A DNA stretch of 64,000 nucleotides from Sorangium cellulosum So ce56 (lineage in GTDB: Bacteria > Myxococcota_A > Polyangia > Polyangiales > Polyangiaceae). The notes under the pieces were generated by a model, which searched no databases, was not told where the DNA came from, and saw nothing but the letters and a program-made list of their open reading frames with translations. Made by a program: the position numbers and the translations under genes. Shown in pieces: positions 1 through 9,096 of this stretch; positions within the stretch are counted from its first letter, which is position 1; every line of letters starts with the position of its first letter. The stretch lies in NCBI RefSeq assembly GCF_000067165.1, contig NC_010162.1, positions 5,290,501-5,354,500 on the forward strand, in the 5' to 3' direction.

Positions 1-932
1 ACCGTCAGCCGGCCGGCGCCCGGCTCCACGGCGAGGGTCGCGCGCTTCGCGATCTCGGCGAGCGCCGCCCCGGGCTCCGGTCCAACGAGCGCCTTCAGCG
101 CATCGACGTTCGCGCGCTTCTCCTCGAGGAGCTTCCGGAGCTCTTCGGCCGCCTCGGCCGACGCGGCGTCGATCGCGATGATCGCCGAGAGCCCGCCCTT
201 CGTCGAGACGCCGACGGTGACGGCGCGCGGGCCCGTGGAGCCGGTGAGGATCGCGCGGAGGCTCGGCTTGCTCTCGGAAAGAAGGGCGACGCCCAGGAGG
301 GGACGATCCCACCCGATGTGCGCGAGGCGCGACGTCGCCTCGTCCCGGCTCGCCAGCGACGTCCCGGCCTCCTCGGCGTCGATGCTCGCGCGGAGCTCCG
401 GCTCGGCGCCATATAGCAGGATCGACCCGTCGCGCACGGCGATCGCGTCCTCGCCGGCGCGGAGCAGGTACTTCACGCCTTTGTACTCTGCCTGGACGTA
501 GCTGTGCGTCGCCAGGCGCTCCGCGAGCTTCTGCTCGTTGAAACGCCCGCGCGCGACCACGAGCGACGGGGCGACGACCAGCTTGTCGACGTCGAACCCG
601 AGATCGATGCCCGTCGCCTTCTTGATGTCGTCACGGGTGCGCTCGATGTGCAGCCGCACCGCGCCCCCCTCCGCGCCGAGCGCCTGCAGATCGATCTGGT
701 GAGGGTCGACGATCACCACGCCGGGGACGCTGCCTTGGACATATTCGAGCAGCGACTCGTCTCTCGGGAAGGTCGCGGCGCGGAGGTGCGCCACGCCGAA
801 GCCGAGGAGCCCCGTCTGCTGGGCGAGGACGACGATGAGCACGAGGCCGACGAGCACGATGTACTTGACCTTGCCTCGCTTCTTCGTGGCTCCGGCGACC
901 TGGACCGGCTTCGACGCGCTCTCGGTGCTCAT
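1..932 (-). CDS. Membrane-anchored protein of unknown function, 3' end cut by the window edge
   Basis: The reading frame starts at an ATG at 932 and stays open to position 1, so only the first 310 residues are seen. The N-terminus has a short basic stretch (KKRGKVKY) followed by a hydrophobic segment at about residues 23-45 rich in V, L and I, which predicts one membrane anchor with the rest outside. The remainder is soluble, alternating alpha/beta in character, with an Ala/Glu-rich helical section near residues 255-290. I recognise no catalytic motif. It is divergent from the kinase gene starting at 1112, with 179 bp between them that must hold both promoters. Codon use and GC bias match the neighbours. 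The family is unknown to me; a substrate-binding or structural envelope role is possible but not shown. Confidence 0.72.
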   Translation of the reverse strand, partial: MSTESASKPVQVAGATKKRGKVKYIVLVGLVLIVVLAQQTGLLGFGVAHLRAATFPRDESLLEYVQGSVPGVVIVDPHQIDLQALGAEGGAVRLHIERTRDDIKKATGIDLGFDVDKLVVAPSLVVARGRFNEQKLAERLATHSYVQAEYKGVKYLLRAGEDAIAVRDGSILLYGAEPELRASIDAEEAGTSLASRDEATSRLAHIGWDRPLLGVALLSESKPSLRAILTGSTGPRAVTVGVSTKGGLSAIIAIDAASAEAAEELRKLLEEKRANVDALKALVGPEPGAALAEIAKRATLAVEPGAGRLT

Positions 933-1111
933 CTGTGCTCGCTGCGCCCTCTCTGGGATGCCGCACGCCGCCAGGCCCCTGCGGGAACCGCCTCCGCAGA
1001 ACCGCGAGCGCCGCTCGTGGACCCGGGGCGCGCTGCGGCAGAGCATAACCGGAAGCGAGACGCCGGCCAGGCCTTCCGCCGGGGCCTCCGGACGGATAGA
1101 ACCGACGCGAC

Positions 1112-2563
1112 GTGCCTCGATCCTCGTCCTCCGATGGCGGCGGCGCGCTCGCACAGCCGAGCGATAGCTCCGTGCTGCCCGCCGCCCTCGGCCGCTACCA
1201 CGTGCAGCGCCTCCTCGGCGAGGGCGCGATGGGACGCGTGCTGCTCGCGCACGACCCGCTGCTCGATCGCGACGTCGCGCTGAAGCACCTGCGCGACGAC
1301 CTGCGCATCCCGCGCGACGTCCGCGAGCAGCTCATCGTGAGGATGCGCCATGAAGCGCGCGCCGCCGCCCGGGTGACCCACCCGAACCTCGTCACGCTCC
1401 ACGACGTCGGCGAGGACCCGGACTTCGGGCTCTACCTCGTCTTCGAGTACGTCGAGGGGCCGACGCTCAAGCAGCACCTCCTCGAGCGGCCGCTCTCGGC
1501 GTCGCAGGCGGCGCGCCTCGCGTGCGAGCTCGGCGAGGCCCTCACGATCGCGCACCGGGCAGGCATCGTCCACCGCGACATCAAGCCGGAGAACATCATC
1601 CTGTCCGCGAACGGCGGCAAGATCGCCGACTTCGGCATCGCGCGGATCCCGGACTCGACGCTGACGCACCAGGGAGGGCTCATGGGGACGCCCGCGTACA
1701 GCGCGCCGGAGACGTTCCGCGTCGGCAAGTTCTCGCCCGAGAGCGATCAGTTCTCGCTCGCCGCCGTCATGTACGAGGCGATCTCCGGGAGCCGCGCGTT
1801 CCCGGGCGACGACGCGGTCTCGGTCGCCTCGAAGATCGCGACCGACGAGCCGCCGCCGATCGCGAGGGAGCTCGGCCTCCCTCCGTCGCTCGATCAGGTG
1901 CTCGCGCGCGGGCTGTCGAAGCGACCCGAGGACAGGTACCCGAGCTGCGACGAGTTCGGCGCCGCGTTCGCGAACAGCCTCGAGTGGGCCGCCTCCAGCC
2001 AGATGCCGAGGCGGATGCTGGACAGCGCCGTCACGGCGACGCCGGCGCTGCCCACCGAGCCAGCCGCGGTGCGCGCAGATCCGCTCGACGCCGACTTCCC
2101 TCCCCGCGAGCGGAAGGCGGGGCAGATCGCCGTGGGCGCGGCCGTGGTCGTGGCCACGGCCGCGCTGCTCCTCCACACCGCGCTGCGATCTGCAGACGCG
2201 CCCGCCGAGGAGCCCGCCGTCGGAGCAGCGCCGATCGCCTCGTCGGCCGCCGCGCCGCCGCGACCGCGCCCTGTGCCGTCGACGCGGCCCGCGCGCCCGA
2301 AGCACGACCCCGCCGACACCACGGCGCGCGCGACGGTCAGCGCGGAGCCCAGCGCCGCGGAGCCCAGCGCCGCGGAGCCCAGCGCCGCGGAGCCCAGCGC
2401 GAGCGCGTCAGGCAGCGCCACGACCTCGCCCGCGCCGACCGCGCTCCCCGAGGACGAGCAAGGCGCGGACGCCGGAACACCGGAGACCGACGACCTCGGC
2501 GTGCCGGAGACCACAGAGCCCGGCACGCAGGACGCCGGTGGTGCCGATGCTGCCGCGCGTTGA
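1112..2563 (+). CDS. Hanks-type Ser/Thr protein kinase with C-terminal membrane anchor
   Basis: Phosphorylates Ser/Thr of unknown partners at the membrane. The kinase domain spans about residues 29-290: glycine loop GEGAMGRV (36-43), ATP lysine K58, catalytic HRDIKPEN starting at H154, DFG at 173, and APE-like SAPE. A hydrophobic segment near 338-360 is a likely transmembrane helix. It is followed by a Pro/Ala/Ser/Glu-rich tail that contains four tandem AEPSA repeats encoded by a 15-bp DNA repeat. The topology (cytosolic kinase, anchor, external low-complexity tail) is usual for myxobacterial kinases. The chosen GTG at 1112 gives 483 residues; a later start nearer the kinase fold cannot be excluded. 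No recognised sensor domain follows the anchor. It is divergent from the gene at 1-932. Confidence 0.9.
   Translation: MPRSSSSDGGGALAQPSDSSVLPAALGRYHVQRLLGEGAMGRVLLAHDPLLDRDVALKHLRDDLRIPRDVREQLIVRMRHEARAAARVTHPNLVTLHDVGEDPDFGLYLVFEYVEGPTLKQHLLERPLSASQAARLACELGEALTIAHRAGIVHRDIKPENIILSANGGKIADFGIARIPDSTLTHQGGLMGTPAYSAPETFRVGKFSPESDQFSLAAVMYEAISGSRAFPGDDAVSVASKIATDEPPPIARELGLPPSLDQVLARGLSKRPEDRYPSCDEFGAAFANSLEWAASSQMPRRMLDSAVTATPALPTEPAAVRADPLDADFPPRERKAGQIAVGAAVVVATAALLLHTALRSADAPAEEPAVGAAPIASSAAAPPRPRPVPSTRPARPKHDPADTTARATVSAEPSAAEPSAAEPSAAEPSASASGSATTSPAPTALPEDEQGADAGTPETDDLGVPETTEPGTQDAGGADAAAR
2342..2401 (+). repeat. Four tandem 15-bp units inside the kinase gene
   Basis: The unit gcggagcccagcgcc is repeated four times without a break; the last copy differs at its final base. 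Each unit keeps the frame and encodes AEPSA in the kinase's C-terminal tail. The repeat is of the kind that changes copy number by slippage without frameshift. Confidence 0.9.
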
Positions 2564-2763
2564 ACGCGTGACATCGCGGATGCGTTGTCACGCGGAAAAA
2601 ACTCCCGTAAAGGAGCCCGAGTAAGCACCGTCGCTGCCCTGCACGGCCGACGTCTAGCGCCTCGCTGGGTCCATCGCAGGCCCCGGAGAGGCGCCCTGGA
2701 ATCACGCCGACCGCTGCGCTAGCGACTGTCTGAATTGCTGTTCTGCCCCTTGAGATCTCCGCG

Positions 2764-3741
2764 ATGACTACCCTGACAAACGGCGACGATCTCCATCTGT
2801 CGCTCTACCGAAAGATGTTCCAGATACGCCGCTTCGAGGAAGAAGCGGCCCGCGCGTACGCGCAGAGCAAGATCGGCGGGTTCCTTCACCTGTACATCGG
2901 TCAGGAGCCCATCGCCGTCGGTGCTTCCGCGGCGCTCCGCCCCGACGACTACGTGATGACCACCTACCGCGATCACGGGCTCGCGCTCGCCCGCGGGATG
3001 AGCTCGCGCGCCGCGATGGCCGAGCTCTACGGCAAGGTCACCGGGTGCTCGAAGGGGCTCGGCGGCTCGATGCACTTCTTCGACAAAGAGCACAACATGC
3101 TCGGCGGCTACGGCATCGTCGGCGGGCACATCCCCATCGCCGTCGGGACCGCGTTCGCGTCGAAGTACCGCGGCGAGGACCGGGTCTCGATGGTGTTCTT
3201 CGGCGAGGGCGCGGTGAGCATCGGCGACTTCCACGAAGGGATGTCGCTCGCGGCGCTGTGGAAGCTGCCGATCGTGTTCGTCTGCGAGAACAACGAGTAC
3301 GCGATGGGGACGCCGCTCTCCCGGACGCTCTCGGTCGAGGACGTCTCGCTGAAGGCGCTCGCCTACGGGATGGAGCGCGATCGCTTCAACTCCGAGCACG
3401 TCCTCCAGGTGCGCGATCGCCTCGCCGAGGCCGTCGCGCGGGCGCGCACGCAGTCGGAGCCGACGCTGGTCGAGATCAGGACGTACCGCTTCCGGGGCCA
3501 CTCGATGAGCGATCCCGGCAAGTACCGGACGAAGGAGGAGCTCGAGGAGCGCAAGAAGAAGGACGTGCTCCTTCGCTCGCGCATCGAGCTCGAGGAGAAG
3601 GGCCACAAGGCCGCCCTCGAGGCGATCGAGAGAGAGGTGGAAGACGAGATCACCGACGCGATCCGCTTCGCCGAGGAGAGCCCCGAACCCGGGCCCGAGG
3701 TGCTCGAGCCCACAACCTATGCAGGACCTTTTGCGCGATGA
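2764..3741 (+). CDS. pdhA: Pyruvate dehydrogenase E1 component, alpha subunit
   Basis: TPP-dependent decarboxylation of pyruvate, as the alpha half of the E1 heterotetramer of the pyruvate dehydrogenase complex in the cytosol. The 325-residue protein has the usual length for a split E1 alpha. It shows the YRDHGLALARG and GGSMHFFD signatures, and the TPP-binding motif from GEGAVSIGDFHEG (about 147) to ENN (175-177). The stop codon overlaps the next start as ATGA, indicating translational coupling to the beta subunit. The E1 alpha, E1 beta and E2 genes are consecutive, which favours pyruvate over branched-chain or acetoin dehydrogenase, although that family is hard to separate by motif alone. 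No E3 gene follows; lipoamide dehydrogenase must be encoded elsewhere. Confidence 0.93.
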   Translation: MTTLTNGDDLHLSLYRKMFQIRRFEEEAARAYAQSKIGGFLHLYIGQEPIAVGASAALRPDDYVMTTYRDHGLALARGMSSRAAMAELYGKVTGCSKGLGGSMHFFDKEHNMLGGYGIVGGHIPIAVGTAFASKYRGEDRVSMVFFGEGAVSIGDFHEGMSLAALWKLPIVFVCENNEYAMGTPLSRTLSVEDVSLKALAYGMERDRFNSEHVLQVRDRLAEAVARARTQSEPTLVEIRTYRFRGHSMSDPGKYRTKEELEERKKKDVLLRSRIELEEKGHKAALEAIEREVEDEITDAIRFAEESPEPGPEVLEPTTYAGPFAR

Positions 3742-4721
3742 CCGTCCTAAGATTCCGTGAGGCGGTTCGCGCCGCCATGATCGAGGAAATGGAGCGCGAC
3801 GAGCGGGTGTACCTCGTCGGCGAGGAGGTCGGGCACTACCAGGGCGCCTACAAGGTGACCGAGGGGATGCTCGACAAGTTCGGGAGCAAGCGCGTGATCG
3901 ACGCGCCCATCACCGAGAGCGGGTTCACGGGCATCTCGATCGGCGCGGCGATGGTCGGGCTCCGGCCGATCGTCGAGTACATGACGTGGAACTTCTCCGC
4001 CGTGGCGTTCGACCAGATCCTCAACAACGCGGCGAAGCTCCGGCAGATGTCCGGCGGACAGCTCAGCATCCCGCTGGTGCTGCGCGCGCCGAACGGCTCG
4101 GCGAAGCAGGTCGGCTCGCAGCACTCGCACGCGATGGAGCACTTCTACGCGCACATCCCCGGCCTCAAGGTCGTCGCGCCCGCGATGCCGGCGGACGCCA
4201 AGGGCCTCCTCAAGTCGGCGATCCGGGACGACAACCCGGTGCTCTTCATGGAGAGCGAGACGCTCTACGGCGTGAAGGGCGAGGTGCCCGACGACCCCGA
4301 TTTCATCGTGCCGCTCGGGGTCGCCTCGATCGTGCGCGAGGGGACCGACGTCTCGATCATCGCGTGGAGCCGGATGGTGCACGTCGCGCTCGAGGCGGCG
4401 GCTGAGCTGGAGAAGGAGGGCATCAGCGCGGAGATCGTGGACCTGCGATCGCTGCGCCCGCTCGACGAGGAGACGATCGTGCAGAGCGTCACGAAGACGC
4501 ACCGCGCGGTCGTGGCGCACGAAGGCTGGCCGTACGGCGGCGTCGGCGCGGAGATCGCCGATCGCATCCAGCGGCTCGCGTTCGACGAGCTGGACGCGCC
4601 CGTGCTGCGCGCGACGACGCTCGACGTCCCGATGCCCTACAACGCGCGGCTGGAGCAGTACGTGATCCCGCAGGCGTCGCGGATCATCGAAAATGTTCAC
4701 CGCGTTCTCTACAAAAGCTGA
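3738..4721 (+). CDS. pdhB: Pyruvate dehydrogenase E1 component, beta subunit
   Basis: Beta subunit of E1, completing the TPP site and binding the E2 core. The ATG at 3738 sits in an ATGA overlap with the alpha gene and yields 327 residues, the normal length. Recognisable features are the acidic GEEVGHYQGAYKVT segment, the transketolase-like pyrimidine-binding region around GFTGISIGAAMVGLRPI, and the C-terminal transketolase domain with AHEGWPYGGVGAEI. The frame stays open well upstream of 3738, but that part is out of phase with the alpha gene's protein and is only a high-GC shadow. Third in line comes E2 after a 39-bp gap, so the three are probably one transcript. Confidence 0.93.
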   Translation: MTVLRFREAVRAAMIEEMERDERVYLVGEEVGHYQGAYKVTEGMLDKFGSKRVIDAPITESGFTGISIGAAMVGLRPIVEYMTWNFSAVAFDQILNNAAKLRQMSGGQLSIPLVLRAPNGSAKQVGSQHSHAMEHFYAHIPGLKVVAPAMPADAKGLLKSAIRDDNPVLFMESETLYGVKGEVPDDPDFIVPLGVASIVREGTDVSIIAWSRMVHVALEAAAELEKEGISAEIVDLRSLRPLDEETIVQSVTKTHRAVVAHEGWPYGGVGAEIADRIQRLAFDELDAPVLRATTLDVPMPYNARLEQYVIPQASRIIENVHRVLYKS

Positions 4722-4760
4722 CTGAGCGGACCCACATCCCCGATCAAGGTTGATAGACCC

Positions 4761-6077
4761 ATGGCGAAGGTTCTGGAACTTCCGAAGCTGTCCCCGACCA
4801 TGGAGGAGGGGCAGATCAGTGCCTGGCACAAGAAGGAAGGCGACGCGATCGACATCGACGATCTGCTCGCAGAGGTCGAGACCGACAAGGCGACCATGGA
4901 GTACAAGTCCTTCGATCGAGGGACGTTGCTCAAGATCCTCGTGCCTGCGGGCAGCGTGGTTCAGCTCGGCCAGCCTGTCGCGATCATCGGCACCCCGGGC
5001 GAGGACGTAAGCGCCCTCGCCGGCGGGAGCGGCGGCGCCGCCGCGGCGAAGCCGAGCGCGGCGGAGGCTCAGCCCAAGGGAGAGCGCGCCGCGCCGCCGG
5101 CCGGCGGCGACGCGCCCGTGACGAGCCCGCCGCCCGCGGCGCGCGGCGAGGCGGTCTCGCCGCCCACGCAGCCGGCCGCGCCGCAGCCGTCGTCGAACGG
5201 ACGCGTGAAGGCGTCGCCTTACGTGCGGAAGCTCGGCCGGGAGCGCGGGCTCGACCTCAGCAGCGTCGCCGGCAGCGGTCCGCGCGGGCGCATCGTCGCG
5301 CGCGACCTCGAGGGGCTGAAGCCGGCGCCGGCCGCCGCGGCCAAGGCGACCGCCCCCGGCGAGCTCGCTGCGCCGGAGGTGCGGCCGCTCAGCATGATGC
5401 GCAAGGCGATCGCCCGGCGCCTCACCGAGTCCAAGCAAACGGTCCCGCACTTCTACCTCTCGATCGACGTCGACGCCGATCCGCTGAACGCGCTTCGCGA
5501 GCAGATCAACGCGGATCTCGCGGCGACCGCCGCCGAGGGGGAGAAGCCGGCCAAGGTCAGCTTCAACGATCTCCTCGTCAAGGCGTGCGCCATCGCGCTC
5601 GTGCGCGTCCCGGAGTGCAACGCGCAGTTCACCCCGGACGCCATCCTCGTTCACCAGCGCGTCGACATCTCGGTCGCGGTCGCCGTCCCCGAGGGCCTCG
5701 TCACGCCGGTGGTGCGCGACGTCGATCGCAAGCAGGTGCTCGACATCGCGGCCGAGGTGCGCGAGCTCGCCGGGCGAGCCAAGGCGAAGAAGCTGCGGCC
5801 CGAGGAGATGGCGAACGGCACGTTCTCGATCTCGAACCTCGGCATGTACGGGATCGACAACTTCGGCGCCGTCATCAACCCGCCCGAGGGAGCGATCCTC
5901 GCCGTGGGCCAGGTCCGTCGCGAGCCCGTCGTGCGCGGCGAGCAGATCGTTCCGGGCCGCCGGCTGAGCATGACGCTCTCCTGCGATCATCGCGTCGTCG
6001 ACGGCGCGGTCGGCGCGACCTTCCTCAAGGTCCTGCGCCAGCTCCTGGAGCACCCGACGCAGATCCTGATCGGCTAG
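4761..6077 (+). CDS. pdhC: Dihydrolipoamide acetyltransferase, E2 of pyruvate dehydrogenase
   Basis: Transfers the acetyl group from lipoyl-lysine to CoA and forms the core of the complex. The 438 residues divide into one N-terminal lipoyl domain (about 1-80, lipoylated lysine K43 in ETDKATMEY), a long Ala/Pro linker, a peripheral subunit-binding domain at about 149-185 (ASPYVRKLGRERGLDL, GSGPRGRIVARDLE), a second linker, and the catalytic acyltransferase domain. That domain ends with the active-site signature DHRVVDGA (H410, D414). Only one lipoyl domain is present, unlike the three of E. coli AceF. The gene ends one base before the convergent TIR gene stops, so transcription from the two sides meets with no visible terminator between. 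Confidence 0.95.
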   Translation: MAKVLELPKLSPTMEEGQISAWHKKEGDAIDIDDLLAEVETDKATMEYKSFDRGTLLKILVPAGSVVQLGQPVAIIGTPGEDVSALAGGSGGAAAAKPSAAEAQPKGERAAPPAGGDAPVTSPPPAARGEAVSPPTQPAAPQPSSNGRVKASPYVRKLGRERGLDLSSVAGSGPRGRIVARDLEGLKPAPAAAAKATAPGELAAPEVRPLSMMRKAIARRLTESKQTVPHFYLSIDVDADPLNALREQINADLAATAAEGEKPAKVSFNDLLVKACAIALVRVPECNAQFTPDAILVHQRVDISVAVAVPEGLVTPVVRDVDRKQVLDIAAEVRELAGRAKAKKLRPEEMANGTFSISNLGMYGIDNFGAVINPPEGAILAVGQVRREPVVRGEQIVPGRRLSMTLSCDHRVVDGAVGATFLKVLRQLLEHPTQILIG

Positions 6078-6078
6078 C

Positions 6079-7200
6079 TCAGGTCGCCTCGGCGCTGCTC
6101 CCCAGGGCGTCGCCGAGGCGCGCCAGGTTCCGCGAGAAGATCTGCACGGACGGGTGCGACGGCCCGAGCGCCTTCGTGGCGATCGCCACGGCGCGCTCGA
6201 TCTGCTGCCATGCGCCCGACAGATCGCCGAGCGCCTGCAAGACGCGCCCGAGGTTGTTCACGATGCTCGCCACCACCGGGTGATCCGGACCGTACGTGGC
6301 TTGCGCGATGCCGAGTGCGCGCTCCAGCTGCTCGCGCGCCCCGGGCAGCTCGCCGAGCGCTTGCAGCACGCTGCCGAGGTTGTTGCAGCCGATCGCCACC
6401 GCCGGGTGGTCCGGGCCGTAGGTCGCCTCGGCGATCTTCAGCACGCGCGCGAAGTTCGCGCGCGCGCCCTCGAGATCGCCGAGGTCGCGCAGCACGCTGC
6501 CGAGGTTGTTGATGTCCCGCGCCACGTCCGGGTGATCCGGGCCGTAGGTGTCCTCGACGATCGCGAGCGCCCGCTCGAAGTCGGCGCGCGCCCCGGCCAG
6601 GTCTCCGAGATCGCGCAGCACGCGCCCGCGGTTGTTCAGCGCGAGCGCGAAGCGCGGGTGGTAGAGGCCGTAGCTGTGCTCATCGATCTTGAGCGCCTCC
6701 TCGAACTGGTCGCGCGCTCCCTTGAGGTCGCCGAGATCGTGGAGCAGCCGACCGAGGTTCGTGCGCCCGATCGCGACTGTCGGGTGGTCCGGACCGTAGG
6801 CGCGGATGTCGATCGCGAGCGCCCGCTCGAGGTGCACGCGCGCGCCCGCGAAGTCGCCGAGGTCGCGGAAGAGCGCGCCCAGGTTGTTGAGCCGTATCGC
6901 GACGCTCGGATCGTCGGGGCCGTACGTCGCCTCGTCGATGGCGAGGGCGCGCTCCAGGTGCTTGCGGGCGCCCGGCAGATCGCCCTGATCCATGAGCACG
7001 CTGCCGAGGTCGTTCACGTCGCGCGCGACGTCCGGGTGATCGGGGCCGAAGCTCGCGATGTCGATCGCCAGCGCGCGCTCCAGGTGTGCCCGCGCGCCGC
7101 CGAGATCGCCGAGGTCGTGGAGGACGCTGCCGAGGCTGCGCAGCACGGCCGCGACCTTCGGATCGTCGTGGCCGAACACCGCCTCGTGGAGCGCGAGCGC
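6079..7200 (-). repeat. Nine 126-bp units encoding 42-residue TPRs
   Basis: The 3' third of the STAND gene is built of 126-bp direct repeats, eight complete and one partial. Each encodes a 42-residue unit with the pattern ALAIxxxxYGPDHPxVA followed by NNLGxVLxDLGDLxGAR. Individual copies are close to each other at protein level, so unequal recombination could change repeat number. Confidence 0.85.
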
Positions 7201-8949
7201 CCGCTCCAGGTACCCCTTCGCCTCCGCGAACGCGGCGCGCCCCTGCAGGTAGACGGCGAACCGAGCGAGGAGCCGTCCGCGCACCTCCCGCGCGACGTCG
7301 TGCGCTTCGGCCTGGCTCGCCGCGGCGAGCGCGTGCGGCAGCCATCGGGCGCAGAAGGGCCACGTCTCGACCTCGTCGCTGCTCTCGGGGAACGCGTGGT
7401 CGACGAGCCGGACCGCCGCCTCGGCCCACACCTTCCGGTCCTCGGGCGAGAGGCGATCGCGGACCACCGCCTGGACGAGCCGGTGCACGGAGAGCGCGCC
7501 CTCGTGCACGTCGATGAACGAGTACCGGCGGAGCGCGGCGACCGCCTCGTCGAGGCTCAGCGGATCGCTCAGCGCCTCCGCGAGCGCCGCCGGCAGGTGC
7601 GGCGCGGCGTCGGCGAGGCCCTCGCGCGGGATGTCATCGGGCGCCAGGTACGCGCACAGGCTCAAGAGGTCGACCGCGACGGGCGAGAAGCGCTGCGCCT
7701 CCTGGAACGCGAGGCCCCAGGTCGTGGCGATCGGCGTCGGGTAGTCCATCGGCATGCCGCGGAGCAGGAGCCCGCGCTGGTGATCGCCGAAGGCGGCGTG
7801 GTAGGTCGCGATGGACGATCCCGTCTCCTTGATGGTCGCCGCCGCCTGCACCAGCGCGAGGGGGAGATCCCCGAGCGTCTCGGCGAGCTTCTCCGCGGCG
7901 CGCGCGTCGCCCTGCCCGGTCCGATCGAGCAGGAACTTCACCGAGTCGGCGCGATCGAGCGCCGGCACGGTGAGCGGGGTGGCGATGCCGCGGAAGCTCG
8001 GGTTGCGCGAGGTGATGAGGATGTGCCCGGTGCGCGGGTGCGGCAGGTACGGGGCGACGTCCTGCGGGTCGTTCACGTTGTCGAAGATGAGGAGCCACTT
8101 GTCGTTGCGCGACAGCCACGACCGGGCCGCCTCGATCGCGATCCGCTGGTCGGCCTCGTTCTGCTCTGGCAGGTCGAGGGCCGCGGCGAGGCGCGCGAAG
8201 TCCTCGGCCGCCGTGGCCGGCTCCTCGGCGCGGATCCACCAGACGACGTTGTACTGGCTCGCGTACCGGTGCGCGTACTCGGCGACGAGCTGCGTCTTGC
8301 CGACGCCGCCGAGGCCGCTGATGGACTGCGTGAGCGCGGCGGGCCCCCCCGTGGTGAGCGTGCTCCGCAGCTCGCTCAGGAGCTGGTCGCGCCCGGTGAA
8401 GCCCGGGTTCCGCGGCGGCAGCTTCTTGATGTGGGGCTCCGCGTCGGGCGAGCTCGACGGCCTTCGAGCGGCCGGCCGCTGCGTCGGCGGCTCCGTCTCC
8501 CGGACGGCGCTCCGGATCCCCTTCGCGATCTCCGTGAACGCCTCGCTCTGGTTGGGGTAGCTCGTCACGGGCCGCGCGCGGCTCGGCAGCGGCTGCAGCT
8601 CACCGAGCAGCGTCTTCTCCCAGGCGCAGGGCCGCAGGATCACGGGGATGACCCGGCACTCGCCGGCCTCGTGGCGGGCGATCGCCTCTCGCATCTCCGG
8701 AGAGAGCCACGCGTCGGTGGAGAGGAAATCCGCGCTCACGAGCAGCAGCACGACCCGCGCCTCGCGCAGCCTCGCCGCGCTCGCCTCTCGCCGCTCCCTC
8801 CCTCCGCCGAGCGCGAAGCCCTGGTAATTCCGGATGACCCCCTGCCGTTTCAGCGCGTCGAGGTGGGTCTCGATCTTGGGCCGCAGGTCTTCGTCCCTCG
8901 GAGAGTAGGAGAAGAACACATCGGCGGGGCTCGTCGCCAAGGCAACCAT
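6079..8949 (-). CDS. TIR-NB-ARC-TPR STAND protein
   Basis: Probable stress or immune sensor with NAD-degrading output. The 956 residues hold an N-terminal TIR domain (about 9-150; VFFSYSPRDEDL, SADFLSTDAWLSPEM, candidate catalytic Glu E85), an NB-ARC ATPase with Walker A GLGGVGKT (K218), Walker B LLIFDNVNDP and sensor ITSRNP, a winged-helix region ending in VHRLVQAVVR, then eight full and one partial 42-residue TPR repeats from about 584 to the end. The ATG at 8949 has a good ribosome site (AGAGGA). It lies 147 bp downstream of the NB-ARC gene, which shares its architecture. Known STAND proteins of this layout oligomerise on ligand binding by the repeats and activate the TIR. Ligand and role here are inference. 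Confidence 0.9.
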   Translation of the reverse strand: MVALATSPADVFFSYSPRDEDLRPKIETHLDALKRQGVIRNYQGFALGGGRERREASAARLREARVVLLLVSADFLSTDAWLSPEMREAIARHEAGECRVIPVILRPCAWEKTLLGELQPLPSRARPVTSYPNQSEAFTEIAKGIRSAVRETEPPTQRPAARRPSSSPDAEPHIKKLPPRNPGFTGRDQLLSELRSTLTTGGPAALTQSISGLGGVGKTQLVAEYAHRYASQYNVVWWIRAEEPATAAEDFARLAAALDLPEQNEADQRIAIEAARSWLSRNDKWLLIFDNVNDPQDVAPYLPHPRTGHILITSRNPSFRGIATPLTVPALDRADSVKFLLDRTGQGDARAAEKLAETLGDLPLALVQAAATIKETGSSIATYHAAFGDHQRGLLLRGMPMDYPTPIATTWGLAFQEAQRFSPVAVDLLSLCAYLAPDDIPREGLADAAPHLPAALAEALSDPLSLDEAVAALRRYSFIDVHEGALSVHRLVQAVVRDRLSPEDRKVWAEAAVRLVDHAFPESSDEVETWPFCARWLPHALAAASQAEAHDVAREVRGRLLARFAVYLQGRAAFAEAKGYLERALALHEAVFGHDDPKVAAVLRSLGSVLHDLGDLGGARAHLERALAIDIASFGPDHPDVARDVNDLGSVLMDQGDLPGARKHLERALAIDEATYGPDDPSVAIRLNNLGALFRDLGDFAGARVHLERALAIDIRAYGPDHPTVAIGRTNLGRLLHDLGDLKGARDQFEEALKIDEHSYGLYHPRFALALNNRGRVLRDLGDLAGARADFERALAIVEDTYGPDHPDVARDINNLGSVLRDLGDLEGARANFARVLKIAEATYGPDHPAVAIGCNNLGSVLQALGELPGAREQLERALGIAQATYGPDHPVVASIVNNLGRVLQALGDLSGAWQQIERAVAIATKALGPSHPSVQIFSRNLARLGDALGSSAEAT

Positions 8950-9096
8950 AGTTCCTCTCGCGGGCCTTAAAGTCTCACGACGGACCTGACGCGCAACGAG
9001 AATACGCGGTCGGAAAAGACCCAGGAAGAGACGGTAGTTGACGCTCCAGGCGGATACATGCGGGTCGAACCTCCATCGTCTCGTGGGGGGCTTGCC

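Noticed and set aside
3747..6053. Long open frame antisense to the pyruvate dehydrogenase genes
   Set aside because: Translation is Arg/Asp/Leu/Val/His-rich and repetitive without motifs. It mirrors the high-GC third positions of the sense genes.
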